Below are positions 43,510-53,495 of a stretch of DNA of 64,000 nucleotides, piece after piece. The position numbers and the translations under genes were made by a program. The notes below the pieces were generated by a model. It saw nothing but the letters and a program-made list of their open reading frames with translations. It was not told the origin of the DNA and ran no database searches. Location of the stretch: positions 2,728,001-2,792,000 of the forward strand of contig CP053169.1 in assembly GCA_014607495.2 (NCBI GenBank), written 5' to 3'. Every line of letters starts with the position of its first letter. Position 1 is the first letter of the stretch. The stretch is from Carposina sasakii. Lineage: Eukaryota > Arthropoda > Insecta > Lepidoptera > Carposinidae.

Positions 43510-43892
43510 CAGGATGTTTTTTTGTGGCCACCTTTAACGAAGGGTACGTATTCTATACATGAAATAAAGTAAGTTTATGCCAAAAAAATGCTGGGAAAAA
43601 AAAAATTTTTTTTGAAAAAAAAAAATTTAAATTCCTTGATCGTGCGAAATTTATAGTGTCTAGTGTTTATGTTAGTTTTTTTATAGACAGATATAAATAT
43701 TTTTCGTGAAAAAATCCTGCTACGCGCGTCTATGTGCATTTATGCAGAAAAACGCAGTCTATTTACTCAACTTTGGACTCTAATATTTTGGAAACCAGAC
43801 ACTTCCCAGGTATGCTTCCATGGAGAAAAATGATCGTGATGATGAGGAGATTCCGTAGTTTTCGGGAACGTTGACGACCAAAAATCATCCTG
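43510..43892 (+). mobile_element. MITE of the CAGGRTG family, plus orientation
   Basis: 383 bp, CAGGATG...CATCCTG with flanking TA. With the neighbour it forms an inverted pair separated by 45 bases. Confidence 0.75.
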
Positions 43893-44052
43893 TATAATCC
43901 GTTAGGATATGGTTGATCGTTTCATCATTAAAACACAGAGATTCAGCTTTGTTTGCCGAGATTTGGCTTATGTATAGCTATCGGGATGAAAAATAACGTT
44001 TCCAATAATGTAATTTCAAAAAGAGATGGTAAAATTCGTCATCCGAGTAATT

Positions 44053-44136
44053 GACCCGGTGGGTCAGTGGTGAGAGCGCTGGCACGCGGAATGCAGAGGT
44101 CGTGGGTTCGATTCTCACCCGGGTGAGGAATTTTTT
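44053..44136 (+). ncRNA. tRNA-like sequence (pseudo-tRNA or SINE head)
   Basis: A 73-base body with a near-complete acceptor helix (GACCCGG/CCGGGTG, one mismatch), a perfect T arm (GTGGG, loop TTCGATT, CTCAC, one G-U) and an A-box-like TGGGTCAGTGG. The D stem has one mismatch and the anticodon stem pairs only three of five, so a working tRNA is unlikely. A T6 run at 44131-44136 could end pol III transcription. The tail CCATTTCTTTATTAATAATT also occurs at 43053, which hints at a SINE. Confidence 0.45.
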
Positions 44137-44381
44137 CCATTTCTTTATTAATAATTTTACAATGGTACTTGTTTAGCATTTCAGTATTTGCCTCGCTGTC
44201 ACCTACGCCTTGTATAGATCATCAGAAGTTGCGGGAAAGATCTAGTGAAGCAATAAAATTTTACGTCAAAACATTCCACCCTTACCAATCATTTGTAATA
44301 TCACTGAATTGAGTATTCGCAAGGGAATACGCTAGCTGATATTATTCTTCAATCAGCATTAATAAAGCAAAATATATGATT

Positions 44382-44638
44382 TTATGTTGTATTTTTATAT
44401 AAAACTATGTTATTTACTATGACGCGTGGACCATATAAATAACATGACAAATCCTTCAGAGAGCCTTTTATGAGTTGCATATTTACTTGTTCAACCACTC
44501 TTTGTATGTGATCATTTTCATCGGTCCCTGGTAAACGTGGCTCATGGATCACTTTATGATACGGCGGCTCTGGCAAGTCCATTTCGGAAACACATCCGTG
44601 TGCTCTAATATATGTGTTGATGAAAACGGGAAATCTGT
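44382..44638 (-). CDS. Possible exon or gene fragment, function unknown
   Basis: Minus-strand frame opening after an AG acceptor-like site at about 44637 and reading about 85 codons to a stop at 44382. It includes CVSEMDLPEPPYHKVIHEPR followed by PGTDENDHIQRVVEQ. The composition (Pro, His, Asp, Glu balanced) looks more like protein than the AT-rich frames around it. I do not recognise the family. Upstream frames on the same strand are broken, so this may be an exon, a decayed gene or chance. Confidence 0.22.
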
Positions 44639-45034
44639 ACCAGTTTGAAATATTACGAAAAAAGCCGACAAGAAGCGACTATATTTTATACCACTGATAA
44701 GCAGGACAGCCAACAAAGCGGATGTCCCCAGCGACATTTCTCATGCGGCTATATAGACCCCAGAGAAGATCATTTTAGACAAATCCCTGACAATTCCGTC
44801 TCATACATTATTCGGGAGATCACTCTGGGCGGGACTTTTGAGGTCGGTACTAATGGAAATCGAATGTATTCAGTTTTAAATAACATTTTTTTATATATTA
44901 TTGTACAGGGTTCCGGGTAGAATAAGGGGTCTGGAAAAATATTGTTTTGTCATATTTACATTTACGTATGTTAGCTCAATAGGTTTATTATGCGTAGTCG
45001 AGCGGCGTAGGTTAGATCCCACTCAAGAGTATTT

Positions 45035-45170
45035 TACAGTCCACTGCTGGACGTAGGCTTCCCCCAGAGTACGCCATATGGCTCGATCTCCCGTTTTTAC
45101 CATCCATTCAATACCAGCCGTTATCGGTCCATCTGGCCGGAGAGCGTCCAACGATACGCTTGCCGAGGCG
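45035..45170 (+). repeat. Family C repeat
   Basis: TTTACAGTCCACTGCTGGAC, GCTCGATCTCCCGTTTTTAC, CATCCATTCAATACCAGCCG and ATCTGGCCGG, a relative of family A with a different 3' half. Confidence 0.55.
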
Positions 45171-45664
45171 CGGTCTCTGTCAGTCTGCTACATTTCGAGA
45201 CTACGTCTGCCACTTCTTATTATACCCTTACTAAAATATAATTTCATACATGGACAGTGTTACAAAAATGTCACGGCCAATTGCTATATTAGCTATTAGA
45301 AATCAAGATAAATCTATTTTCTAATTTTTGATTAAACTTACGCAAAGAAAAATAAATCTCTCCTCACACAGCGCAAAGAATATACTTACTGTCAAAAGAG
45401 AGCACCAATGCGAATTATTCAATTGCGGCAGCCCCATTAGTTATTTTTGTTTTTTTCTTTAGATGAAATACTCGTTAATTAGATTCGATAGAAATCGCGA
45501 TCGTTAACAATCGGTAGGGGTTTCGAAGGCGATATCGAGACGGCAGTGGCATTAATCATTCGATGCCCGAATGAACCTTCGATACTAATGAGAATTTTAT
45601 GCCAATATAAATGCCTCGACCTACCTCTGTACCGCTAAATGCGAAAAAAACTCTGACATGAGAT
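45171..45664. other. Non-coding stretch, nothing recognised
   Basis: No coding frame or repeat identified. Confidence 0.35.
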
Positions 45665-45830
45665 GATATTTTTACCCGACTGCCACAAGGAGGGTTATGT
45701 TTGTATGTATATTTCTTTGGCATGCTCTAGAGCCCAAACGGCTTGTAGCATTTGAGCTTGAGAGGTAGACTCATCTTAGTCGTGATACGAGTAGTTACAC
45801 TGGCTCAAAATTAATTCACAGCCAGGTTTT
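45665..45830 (+). repeat. Family G repeat
   Basis: ACCCGACTGCCACAAGGAGG, GTTATGTTTGTATGTATATT and GTAGCATTTGAGCTTGAGAG in family order. Confidence 0.6.
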
Positions 45831-46263
45831 CATGAAATAAATTGAGTGAATGTTTAAACTATAATTTCGTGTCTCCCTCTTCTAATTATCCTATCTCTTT
45901 TCCTCCCGTGTATTTCCCCCGCGCTGCATCTGACAAATGCCCAACCACCGCGGTACTGACCTATCTAATCAGAGTGCTTTTACCCTAAAAGTGGACTATA
46001 GTGAACTGTGAATCTAAACCCTACGATAAATTCCGCGCGGAAAAAGAATGAAGAGAAAACACACAGGTAACTCTTTGACTTACTTCTATATTCCCTTTGA
46101 CGTGACGCGATCCACCTAAATTCCTAAACAGTGAATTAGAATTGGCTTAGAATTGGCATTACTGTTTGAGTTTCTTTAGGTGTAAGTATTTGTTATATTT
46201 GCCATGTAACCTTGTACCTATATACACATAAGTACGGAAGTATTCCCAGAATGTGTTCTTCAT
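45831..46263. other. Non-coding stretch, nothing recognised
   Basis: No coding frame or repeat identified. Confidence 0.35.
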
Positions 46264-46412
46264 CTTGTCTTCAGCCTATTGCAGTCCACTGCTAGACGTA
46301 GGCCTCCCCCAGGGCACGCCACAAGGCTACTGCCATGGGGGGTTTTTGCCCATAGTCACTACGCTGGGCGGGCGGGTTGGTGACCGCAGTCTGCTTTTTG
46401 GACTATGTAGCC
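46264..46412 (+). repeat. Family A repeat
   Basis: TTCAGCCTATTGCAGTCCAC, ACGCCACAAGGCTACTGCCA and TACGCTGGGCGGGCGGGTTG; ends GGACTATGT. Confidence 0.7.
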
Positions 46413-46431
46413 AGAACTAAAATATGCCCAG

Positions 46432-46750
46432 GTGCTTGGCCACAACTTGATAGTATTAGGAATGCTGTTTTTTTCCATCGTTTATGTGTTTTTGCTGCAT
46501 TCTAATATAGGTTACTAAGCTTAAAATAAATATTTATTCCAAACTGCTTCCATAACAGTTTGGTTCAGCTTATAAATTTAGCAGAATCTGGATGCGGTAG
46601 GTATACAGAACTACGAGTGAAAATGTAATTTACTTAGTAAATAACCCGGCTCTGAAATTACTAGATTCATACTAAAATAAACTATTATTCCGAGAACAAA
46701 ACTCGGACGAGTTGTTGTTTTAGTAATTCACTAATAGTGCATTATAACTA
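46432..46750 (+). repeat. 5'-truncated LINE 3' UTR, relative of LINE-2
   Basis: Shares GATAGTATTAGGAATC/G, ATATAGGTTACTAA, CAGAACTACGAGTGAAAATG and GGACGAGTTGTTGTTTT, in the same order, with the 3' UTR of the LINE at 51270-51545. It ends at the same place (AATTCACTAAT...TAGTGC), so it is a dead-on-arrival fragment of a related copy just upstream of the full one. Confidence 0.65.
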
Positions 46751-47175
46751 GTGGCTGTGGCATGATTTGTTTAAGTACTAGTTTTTAAAATAGGGCATTT
46801 TGATATTCAGATGTGTCACGCGCGCGCACGAACACGTAGTGTTTTTGTATCGTCCCGTCATTATTATCGTAAAAAAATAGTTAAATATAATAATTCGGGG
46901 CTCCACATATATCAATACATTCACCGTATGCTGATTGCTACGCTTGTGTAAAAACATTTGACTTTTAATCACGAATATAGCAGAAAATCAAGTGCAAAGT
47001 GTTGTGATTGTGAGTTTTTAAAATCATAAACGGCAAATATTGTGACATTGTATCGGGTGCTCAGCACGTCTATTGCTTGAGGTCATTGACGCAAATCCCC
47101 ACTACACTAATACTATATAAATCAACGCAATACGTCACTGATTGAATAGGAGGCTATATTTCAACATAAATTGTA
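46751..47175. other. Non-coding stretch, possible start of LINE-2
   Basis: No coding frame. The 5' limit of LINE-2 probably lies in or just after this interval, but no target duplication was found. Confidence 0.3.
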
Positions 47176-47184
47176 CAGTTAGCT

Positions 47185-47275
47185 TGGTCTCGAGGTTGGT
47201 ACGGGGGCAGCCGGTACTGAGGACGGAGGAGAACTGAGCTCGAATCCCGGGAAAGGCATCACTTTTTTTTTTAAT
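47185..47275 (+). promoter_or_regulatory. B-box-like tRNA-type segment in the LINE-2 leader
   Basis: GAGCTCGAATCCCGGG resembles a pol III B box, in a GC-richer 85-base patch that ends in T-runs (T10 near 47262). An A box is not convincing. It could be a SINE remnant or part of the leader. Confidence 0.25.
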
Positions 47276-47321
47276 ATTTTTTTTTCTCACCTCATTTTTA
47301 TACATATCTGTAAACTAGAAT

Positions 47322-48338
47322 ATGGAGTGGGGATGTTGTCTACATGATACCGACTCGAGTGAGTTTGCCATGTGTGGCAAGTGTAAGAAAAGATTTCACT
47401 ACGCCTGCTTGTCTTTAACCAAAGCCGATATAAGGACTAATTGGCGTTGTCAAGAATGTACTCCTCACAGGGGAAAAGATGACAATACCCCTATACAATC
47501 ACCAGCACTATCAAGACCAAGTAAGAGACAGGCAATAACGTCGCCACAGACAGTTAGTCCTACGCCAGCCACCAGTCAGGATGTCCAGGCAATTGTCCAA
47601 AGGGAAATGGCAGGAATGTTGGCAAAGCTCACGGATTCGGTGTCGGCCCTACTGAACACTGAGTTAAAATCGATCAGGGAAGAGTTGAAAGATGTAAAGG
47701 ACTCGATGTCATTTATGAATTCGCAGTATGAGGACGTTATGAACGAGAACAAAGTGGTGAAGGAGACTTTGCGTGATTTGGAGGCGGAAAATGAAACACT
47801 TAAGGCCTCATTCGCGGAATTGAATACTCGGGTAAATCAGCTTGAGCAACACGCAAGATCTAACAACGTGGAAATTCAATGTGTACCAGAAGGCAAAACT
47901 GAAAACTTACCAGATATCATTACAAAGCTGGGTCAGGTTGTCAACTACAACATAAACCTAGATACCATCATAAGCTGCAGCCGCGTTGCTAAATCCAATC
48001 GTTCCAGTCCTCGTCCCCGATCGATCGTTGTAAGGTTTGGTTCCCCGAGAATTCGGGATCACTTCATGGCTGCGGTGATAAAGTTCAACAAGTCAAAGGA
48101 CATGACAGACAAGCTGAATTCATCGCATCTGGGATTGAGAGGAGCTAAATCACCTATCTACATCACTGAACATCTTTCAACAGCCAACAAAGCTTTGCAT
48201 GCAGCTGCAAGGATAAAATCTAAGGAATTGAACTACAAGCATGTTTGGGTGAGAAATGGTCGGATCTTTATGAGAAAAACCGATGATTCCGATTTCAAGT
48301 GGATCCGTGATATGGACTTTTTAAATAGGTTAAGTTAA
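47322..48338 (+). CDS. LINE-2 ORF1: PHD finger, coiled coil, FP-like C-terminal domain
   Basis: 338 residues from ATG; expected to bind element RNA and form the particle with the ORF2 protein. Residues 5-46 form a PHD-type zinc finger (Cys 5/6, 18, 21, His 26, Cys 29, 43, 46, with the Trp before the last pair). A Ser/Thr/Pro-rich linker follows, then a long heptad coiled coil from about 95 to 180 (NENKVVKETLRDLEAENETL). The rest (about 180-338: RSNNVEIQCVPEG, SCSRVAKSN, KSPIYITEHLS, HVWVRNGRIFMRK) matches the type of C-terminal domain shared by many insect LINE ORF1s and baculovirus FP25K-like proteins. The frame is intact. Members of this family are often wrongly annotated as host zinc-finger DNA-binding proteins. 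Confidence 0.85.
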   Translation: MEWGCCLHDTDSSEFAMCGKCKKRFHYACLSLTKADIRTNWRCQECTPHRGKDDNTPIQSPALSRPSKRQAITSPQTVSPTPATSQDVQAIVQREMAGMLAKLTDSVSALLNTELKSIREELKDVKDSMSFMNSQYEDVMNENKVVKETLRDLEAENETLKASFAELNTRVNQLEQHARSNNVEIQCVPEGKTENLPDIITKLGQVVNYNINLDTIISCSRVAKSNRSSPRPRSIVVRFGSPRIRDHFMAAVIKFNKSKDMTDKLNSSHLGLRGAKSPIYITEHLSTANKALHAAARIKSKELNYKHVWVRNGRIFMRKTDDSDFKWIRDMDFLNRLS

Positions 48339-48391
48339 ATTTAAGTACATAATCTTCATTTTGTCATAAATTGCATGCTTATATTTTCTAA

Positions 48392-51226
48392 CATATTATA
48401 AAATTCTCAATCCTCAATATTTATTTCCAAAACACTCAAGGTCTGAGGACAAAAACGCACAATTTCTATCGTAACCTATGTTGCAGTAATTACGATGTCA
48501 TTGTGCTTGTTGAAACCTGGTTGAATAGTGGTATTTCAAGCTCAGAGCTCTTTGATGACAGATACACTGTATATAGAAGGGATAGAGAGACAACAAGTTT
48601 TCATAAAAATCTCGAGGGGGGAGGCGTGTTGATAGCTGTATCTAAAAAGTTTAGGTCTGCCAGGATGCGCAAGTGGGAGAGTGGATGCGAGGACTTATGG
48701 ATTACTATGGAATTCCCCTTGTCGTTGTCATCAAGACAGACCGCTATATGTGCGACTTACCTCCCAAGTCCTATCAATCGCACTATACTAGATCATTTTA
48801 TGGATAATTTTAATTCAGTATCTGAACTGCATAATCTTCACACTTGTGTCTTGGGAGACTTTAATTTAACCAAATTGGACTGGAAGTCCTTTAATGACTC
48901 CCCTTCAACTTACATAACCAGTGAAATCTATCAGGCATTCTTAGATTTTACTAATGTTAATAATCTTAGGCAGTTTAACTCTGTTAGGAACAGCATGTCG
49001 AGAACCCTAGATCTAGTATTATCAGATTTCCCTTCTTGCTCGGTAAGTAAAAGCGTCATTGAGTTATCTAATGTTATACCTATACATCCTCCCTTGGAAA
49101 TAGTGCTCGAAAGCATGCAAAATAACACCCTATCGCAGAATGTGAATAGTATCAGATTAAACTTTTACAGAGCTGACTTCAAAGCTATAAATAGACAGCT
49201 AAACGACATCGACTGGGACATGCTGTTTTGCACATCTGGAAACGTCAATGAATGGGTTAGCATTTTCTACAATAGACTTAGGGATATTATACATAATAAT
49301 GTTCCTAAATCCATGCCTAATAATAGGAAATACCCACCTTGGTTTACTAGTCCGTTAAAGAAACTTCTACGTGAAAAACTCAATCTCAGGCGTCGTTTTA
49401 AGATCTTTAACAATCCACTGGATGAGTTGTCGTATAGATTAATAAAAAAACGTTGTGACGTACTTGCAAAAAAATGTTATAATGATTATGTGACAAATAT
49501 TGAATGCAATATCACAAAGAATTCCAAATACTTTTGGACATATATAAAAGAAAAGCGGGGAGGTTCCAGTACTTACCCAACAAAACTGACGGACGGCACT
49601 AAAACAGCCTCAAACGGAGATGATATTTGTAACCTATTCGCTGATTATTTTTCCTCTGTCTACTACAATGAATCCTTACAAGATCCGGAAAGTACTTTTT
49701 TACAGTCTACGAGAAATAGCAGTGAATCTTTAATGTCATTACAAATTGATGAAGAAACATTGTTGAAGAAGTTAAAAGCTCTAGATGGGGCTAAAGGTTC
49801 TGGTCCAGATGGGATTCCACCAATATTCTTCAAACATTGTGCTCATAGTCTAGTAAAACCCTTACAGAGGATCTTCAACAAGTCACTTGAAACTGGCATC
49901 TTTCCGGATGAGTGGAAGATTGCACGAGTGGTTCCCATTTATAAAAATGAAGACGAGACTCTAGTGTGCAACTATAGACCCATATCTATATTATCTACGT
50001 TGGGTAAGCTACTGGAGTCTCTAATCTGTCCAGCACTTCAGAGTTTTTTTAAGAAGTACCTTACTGAACATCAGCACGGTTTTGTGCCTGGCCGTTCGAC
50101 TACCACCAATTTAGTATCCTTTGTGGAAGATTTGAGTAGTATTATTGATTCTCAAAAACAAGTAGATGTTATTTATACGGATCTAAGTAAGGCATTTGAC
50201 AGAGTTTCCCACAGCGCATTACTTTTCAAATTATCTTGTTATGGAGTGGATGGAGCAATTCTGGGATGGCTTAGGTCATACCTGGATAATCGTTCTTTTA
50301 ATGTAGTTGTGGACGGATATCAATCCAAGCTCTATAAAATTTGCTCAGGAGTACCACAAGGCTCACATTTGGGACCAGTTCTCTTTAATATATTTATTAA
50401 CGATATCCCTACGGATATCTGTTTTTCTAAATCATTTTTATATGCAGATGATTTAAAACTATTAAGAACAATTAACTCCCCAGTCGATAGTACTTTACTT
50501 CAAAGGGACCTTAATAATATTGTACAATGGTGTGACAGGAATGGTATGAAATTAAATACAAATAAATGTTTTCTAATGAGGTACACTCGCAAAATTAATA
50601 TTTTTCCATCTAAGTATCACATTAATGGCATCTTTCTCGACGTGGTCGATACAATGCGCGATTTGGGGGTCTTAATGGATACTAAATTGACTTTTATACC
50701 ACACATAAATCATATAATAAATAAAGCATCCAGAATGTTAGGATTCGTGATAAGGAACGGAAAGATATTCCACAATAACAAAACCAAGGTGTTACTGTAC
50801 AACAGTTTGGTGCGCAGTCTACTGGAGTATAATAGTATAGTTTGGCGGCCACATTATTCATGCCATTCATTGAGAGTTGAGAGGGTGCAGAAGAGATTCT
50901 TATACCACCTCACATACTCAACTGGTATGGCAAGGAGGATCAGGTCATATAATGAAAGACTTGATCTATTTCACATGACTGACCTTTCTAAAAGAAGAAA
51001 CCTAATTGACCTGATTTTTCTGTACAGACTTTTTAGGGGTAACATTGATTGCTCAACGTTACTGGCCCAATTTAAGCTCGGAATACCCTCGAGATTGCCT
51101 CGTGGCAGGATCAACCCATTCGTGCCACCTTTCCGTAGAACAGTTCTTGGTAGAAATTCTCCAGTACCGCGTCTTTCGAGACTATACAACCAATGCCATC
51201 ATCTGACTGACCTAGTCACTACGTGA
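48392..51226 (+). CDS. LINE-2 ORF2: endonuclease and reverse transcriptase
   Basis: The open frame runs from 48392 (after TAA at 48389) to 51226, about 944 codons, with 907 from the GTG at 48503. Endonuclease motifs: FQNTQGLRTKTHNFY, IVLVETWLNSG and LGDFNLTKLDW. RT motifs (numbered from 48503): NYRPISIL, DLSKAFDRVSH near 560, SGVPQGSHLGPVLF near 615 and YADDLKLLR at 647, then the C-terminal VRSLLEYNSIVW and PRGRINPFVPP regions. All catalytic residues I can place are present. There is no ATG between the upstream stop and the endonuclease domain; the first Met in frame is inside the domain. The start is therefore non-AUG, reinitiated, or lost by mutation. Confidence 0.88.
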   Translation, partial: HIIKFSILNIYFQNTQGLRTKTHNFYRNLCCSNYDVIVLVETWLNSGISSSELFDDRYTVYRRDRETTSFHKNLEGGGVLIAVSKKFRSARMRKWESGCEDLWITMEFPLSLSSRQTAICATYLPSPINRTILDHFMDNFNSVSELHNLHTCVLGDFNLTKLDWKSFNDSPSTYITSEIYQAFLDFTNVNNLRQFNSVRNSMSRTLDLVLSDFPSCSVSKSVIELSNVIPIHPPLEIVLESMQNNTLSQNVNSIRLNFYRADFKAINRQLNDIDWDMLFCTSGNVNEWVSIFYNRLRDIIHNNVPKSMPNNRKYPPWFTSPLKKLLREKLNLRRRFKIFNNPLDELSYRLIKKRCDVLAKKCYNDYVTNIECNITKNSKYFWTYIKEKRGGSSTYPTKLTDGTKTASNGDDICNLFADYFSSVYYNESLQDPESTFLQSTRNSSESLMSLQIDEETLLKKLKALDGAKGSGPDGIPPIFFKHCAHSLVKPLQRIFNKSLETGIFPDEWKIARVVPIYKNEDETLVCNYRPISILSTLGKLLESLICPALQSFFKKYLTEHQHGFVPGRSTTTNLVSFVEDLSSIIDSQKQVDVIYTDLSKAFDRVSHSALLFKLSCYGVDGAILGWLRSYLDNRSFNVVVDGYQSKLYKICSGVPQGSHLGPVLFNIFINDIPTDICFSKSFLYADDLKLLRTINSPVDSTLLQRDLNNIVQWCDRNGMKLNTNKCFLMRYTRKINIFPSKYHINGIFLDVVDTMRDLGVLMDTKLTFIPHINHIINKASRMLGFVIRNGKIFHNNKTKVLLYNSLVRSLLEYNSIVWRPHYSCHSLRVERVQKRFLYHLTYSTGMARRIRSYNERLDLFHMTDLSKRRNLIDLIFLYRLFRGNIDCSTLLAQFKLGIPSRLPRGRINPFVPPFRRTVLGRNSPVPRLSRLYNQCHHLTDLVTT

Positions 51227-51545
51227 GGGCAGTTCCGCAACGCAGTCATGAGACTTAATTGAAATGCCCCTTATGGCCGTTCAGATAGTATTAGGAATCT
51301 GTTCTGTTACTTCTCTTAATCTTATTCTCCAAATATAGGTTACTAAAAAATAAATAAAATTTACAAACAGCTTCTGTGTTTTTTTTTGGTTCTGTTTTGC
51401 TTATATTTGAATCTATTGTACACAGAACTACGAGTGAAAATGTAATTTACTACTATAACCCGGCTTGAAATGTTTCTCTAAAATAAACTATTATTGCATC
51501 GGACGAGTTGTTGTTTTGTAATTCACTAATTTTTAGTGCGTAAGA
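51227..51545 (+). other. LINE-2 3' UTR
   Basis: Matches 46432-46750 in order with small indels; it ends near TTTTTAGTGCG without a poly(A) tail. Confidence 0.65.
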
Positions 51546-52064
51546 ATATTGTAATAACTGCTGGCAAACCTTATTAAATATTCCTAAAATTATTTTCATA
51601 GGTAATAAGTAACCTAATTTTTTCTAAACAAACCTGGAAGAAATCTCTACAATAAATAATAAAAAAATGTTTATAGTGTATTAAAAGGGATATATTAAGG
51701 GTAATGCTAAGAAAATAGCTTATTCTAGAAAACCAGTTTACAAAAGTGAGTTGAAATCACTATTTTTTTCTAAAGAGTATAGAGAAATAAGTATGTCGTC
51801 AAGTATAGTCAAGCTTCTAGCAAATTGTCTGCTTAATTAATTAGGTTAGGTGGTGCTAGAACTGTTAAAATATCAATGCACAAGCCAAACGGGCGAAGCG
51901 AGAGCATGTCGCGGTAGCGACCGGTGAAGTGCTAGAAGGAATATTTTCTTCCATATTATTCTAAATGCCTGGCCGTTTTGTAATACGCCGTGTTATACAA
52001 TAGGTATGCTTTCGACACACATACTTTGTGTACACTCGTGGAATGAGTGTACAATACATACATA
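51546..52064. other. Non-coding stretch, nothing recognised
   Basis: No coding frame or repeat identified, except a short CATACATACATAC run at its end. Confidence 0.35.
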
Positions 52065-52140
52065 CATACAATCACGCCTTTATCCCTTACGGGGTAGGCA
52101 GAGCACCAAGGGCCGATAGGACCACATGGTGCCACTAATG
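52065..52140 (-). repeat. Family K repeat fragment, minus
   Basis: AATCACGCCTTTATCCCTTA, GGGGTAGGCAGAGCACCAAG and CACATGGTGCCACT. Confidence 0.65.
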
Positions 52141-53289
52141 GAATGAAATATGCGTCACAATTCCGTCAAATTAAAGCACCTCACTTTTTTCTGAGCCACG
52201 CAATTTTTTATACGAAAAGCTTTTTCCCACTTCCAATATACTCGGTAAGTTGGCACGGCCATAACAAATTGTGGCACTTACTAACTTTTGGCTCCCGTTT
52301 GATGTACCGAGGTAGATTTGGTGTGAACTTTAGCATAATTTCCGAGGGAAATACTCGATCTTTTGTTGGAAATAATAAAAACGATTTACCAGAAAAGTAC
52401 AAGTATTATAAACGTGAAAGTTTGTTAGAATTTAAAGAGATGTTTTGATGTTTCTGATCTGAAATTGCCTTCCTACGATGATGCGGGTCAAAAACAACTG
52501 CGTAAAAATCAGCTAACAGCCAATGTCTATATTTCAGACTCGCCCCGGCTTCGCACGGGTGCAGTGCTGATACTATACATATAAACGTTTAGAGTACGTA
52601 CCCTTCGTTTATATACATAAGCATTACAAACTGTAAACCTACAAATAACTGAATCTATGTATAATAATACCTATTAATGTATAGGTAGATATATGTGAGA
52701 TATTCCCTAAAATGCACAATACTCATAATAATGAAATGACGTCATGAATAATTCATACAGCGAAGTACCTTGGAAAGGTGTCTCCTAGAGACTCATATTC
52801 ACATACTCACAATAATACGGCATTGAATAAAATTGCTCGGTGTAGTGGAAGTGGAATAAGATGGAGTCAGTAATGTAGGTTAAGCTGTATAACATGCACC
52901 TTGTATTTGGATGGGTCTTCTACATTTAAAAAAATAATGGTAAAACCGGCCGTCATCCTCCGGACTTTATCTCTCTGGTTTCGGTGCAATATAGTTTCTT
53001 TCTAAACTCACGTTGCCAAGGGTTTGGCGTTTACCCTCCTCGGGTAAAGTTAAATGCTTAAATTGTTCGTCTTGCTAAAATTCTAAGATAGCTCAATTGA
53101 TTTTTATGAAATTTTCATCTGTAAGTATGTTTAATAAGGAACCAGGGAAGAAACGTATAGTTGGACCCGATAGGTAGCGCTGTGATTCCAGCAAGTGATG
53201 CAGCTGATGGGTCACTAGTTGTACAAATACTTACATATCGAGGCAAAGTGGACTAAGTGCCACCATAGCCGATATTCCCGTGCTGATGC
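52141..53289. other. Non-coding stretch
   Basis: A 101-codon open frame (52143-52448) and its antisense shadow have no recognisable domain. CTCGCCCCGGCTTCGCACGG at 52542 resembles a common lepidopteran repeat head. Nothing else. Confidence 0.35.
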
Positions 53290-53495
53290 GAGGCTTTTCT
53301 AGAATACATCAGCTGCATTAACTTTCGTGCATGTTGCATCGACTTAGCAACTCGGGTATTCTTTCACCTAGCAACTTGTCAGTGATCATTAACATCTGTC
53401 CCCGTCATGCTAAACGAGGCTGTGGGATCACCCTTATGATCCTGCTGTACTGATTTCCCTATTTCTGAAACACAGCCGTGTCTATATGTACGTCT
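53290..53495 (+). repeat. Family E repeat
   Basis: TAGAATACATCAGCTGCATT, CTAGCAACTTGTCAGTGATC, ATCTGTCCCCGTCATGCTAA and GATCCTGCTGTACTGATTTC, the clearest full-length copy in the window. Confidence 0.65.

Larger units (their letters stand above)
47176..51545 (+). mobile_element. LINE-2 of this window: two-ORF non-LTR retrotransposon
   Basis: Contains a leader, ORF1 (47322-48338) and ORF2 (open from 48392 to 51226), then a 0.32-kb 3' UTR whose end is supported by the truncated relative at 46432-46750. ORF1 with a PHD finger and coiled coil and ORF2 with endonuclease-RT fit CR1-like LINEs of the Jockey group. There is no poly(A) tail. Both ORFs are free of stops and frameshifts, so the copy is recent. 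The 5' boundary is not proven. Confidence 0.75.

Noticed and set aside
44053..44125. Functional tRNA gene
   Set aside because: The anticodon stem pairs only three of five positions and the D stem has a mismatch, so it is described as tRNA-like only.
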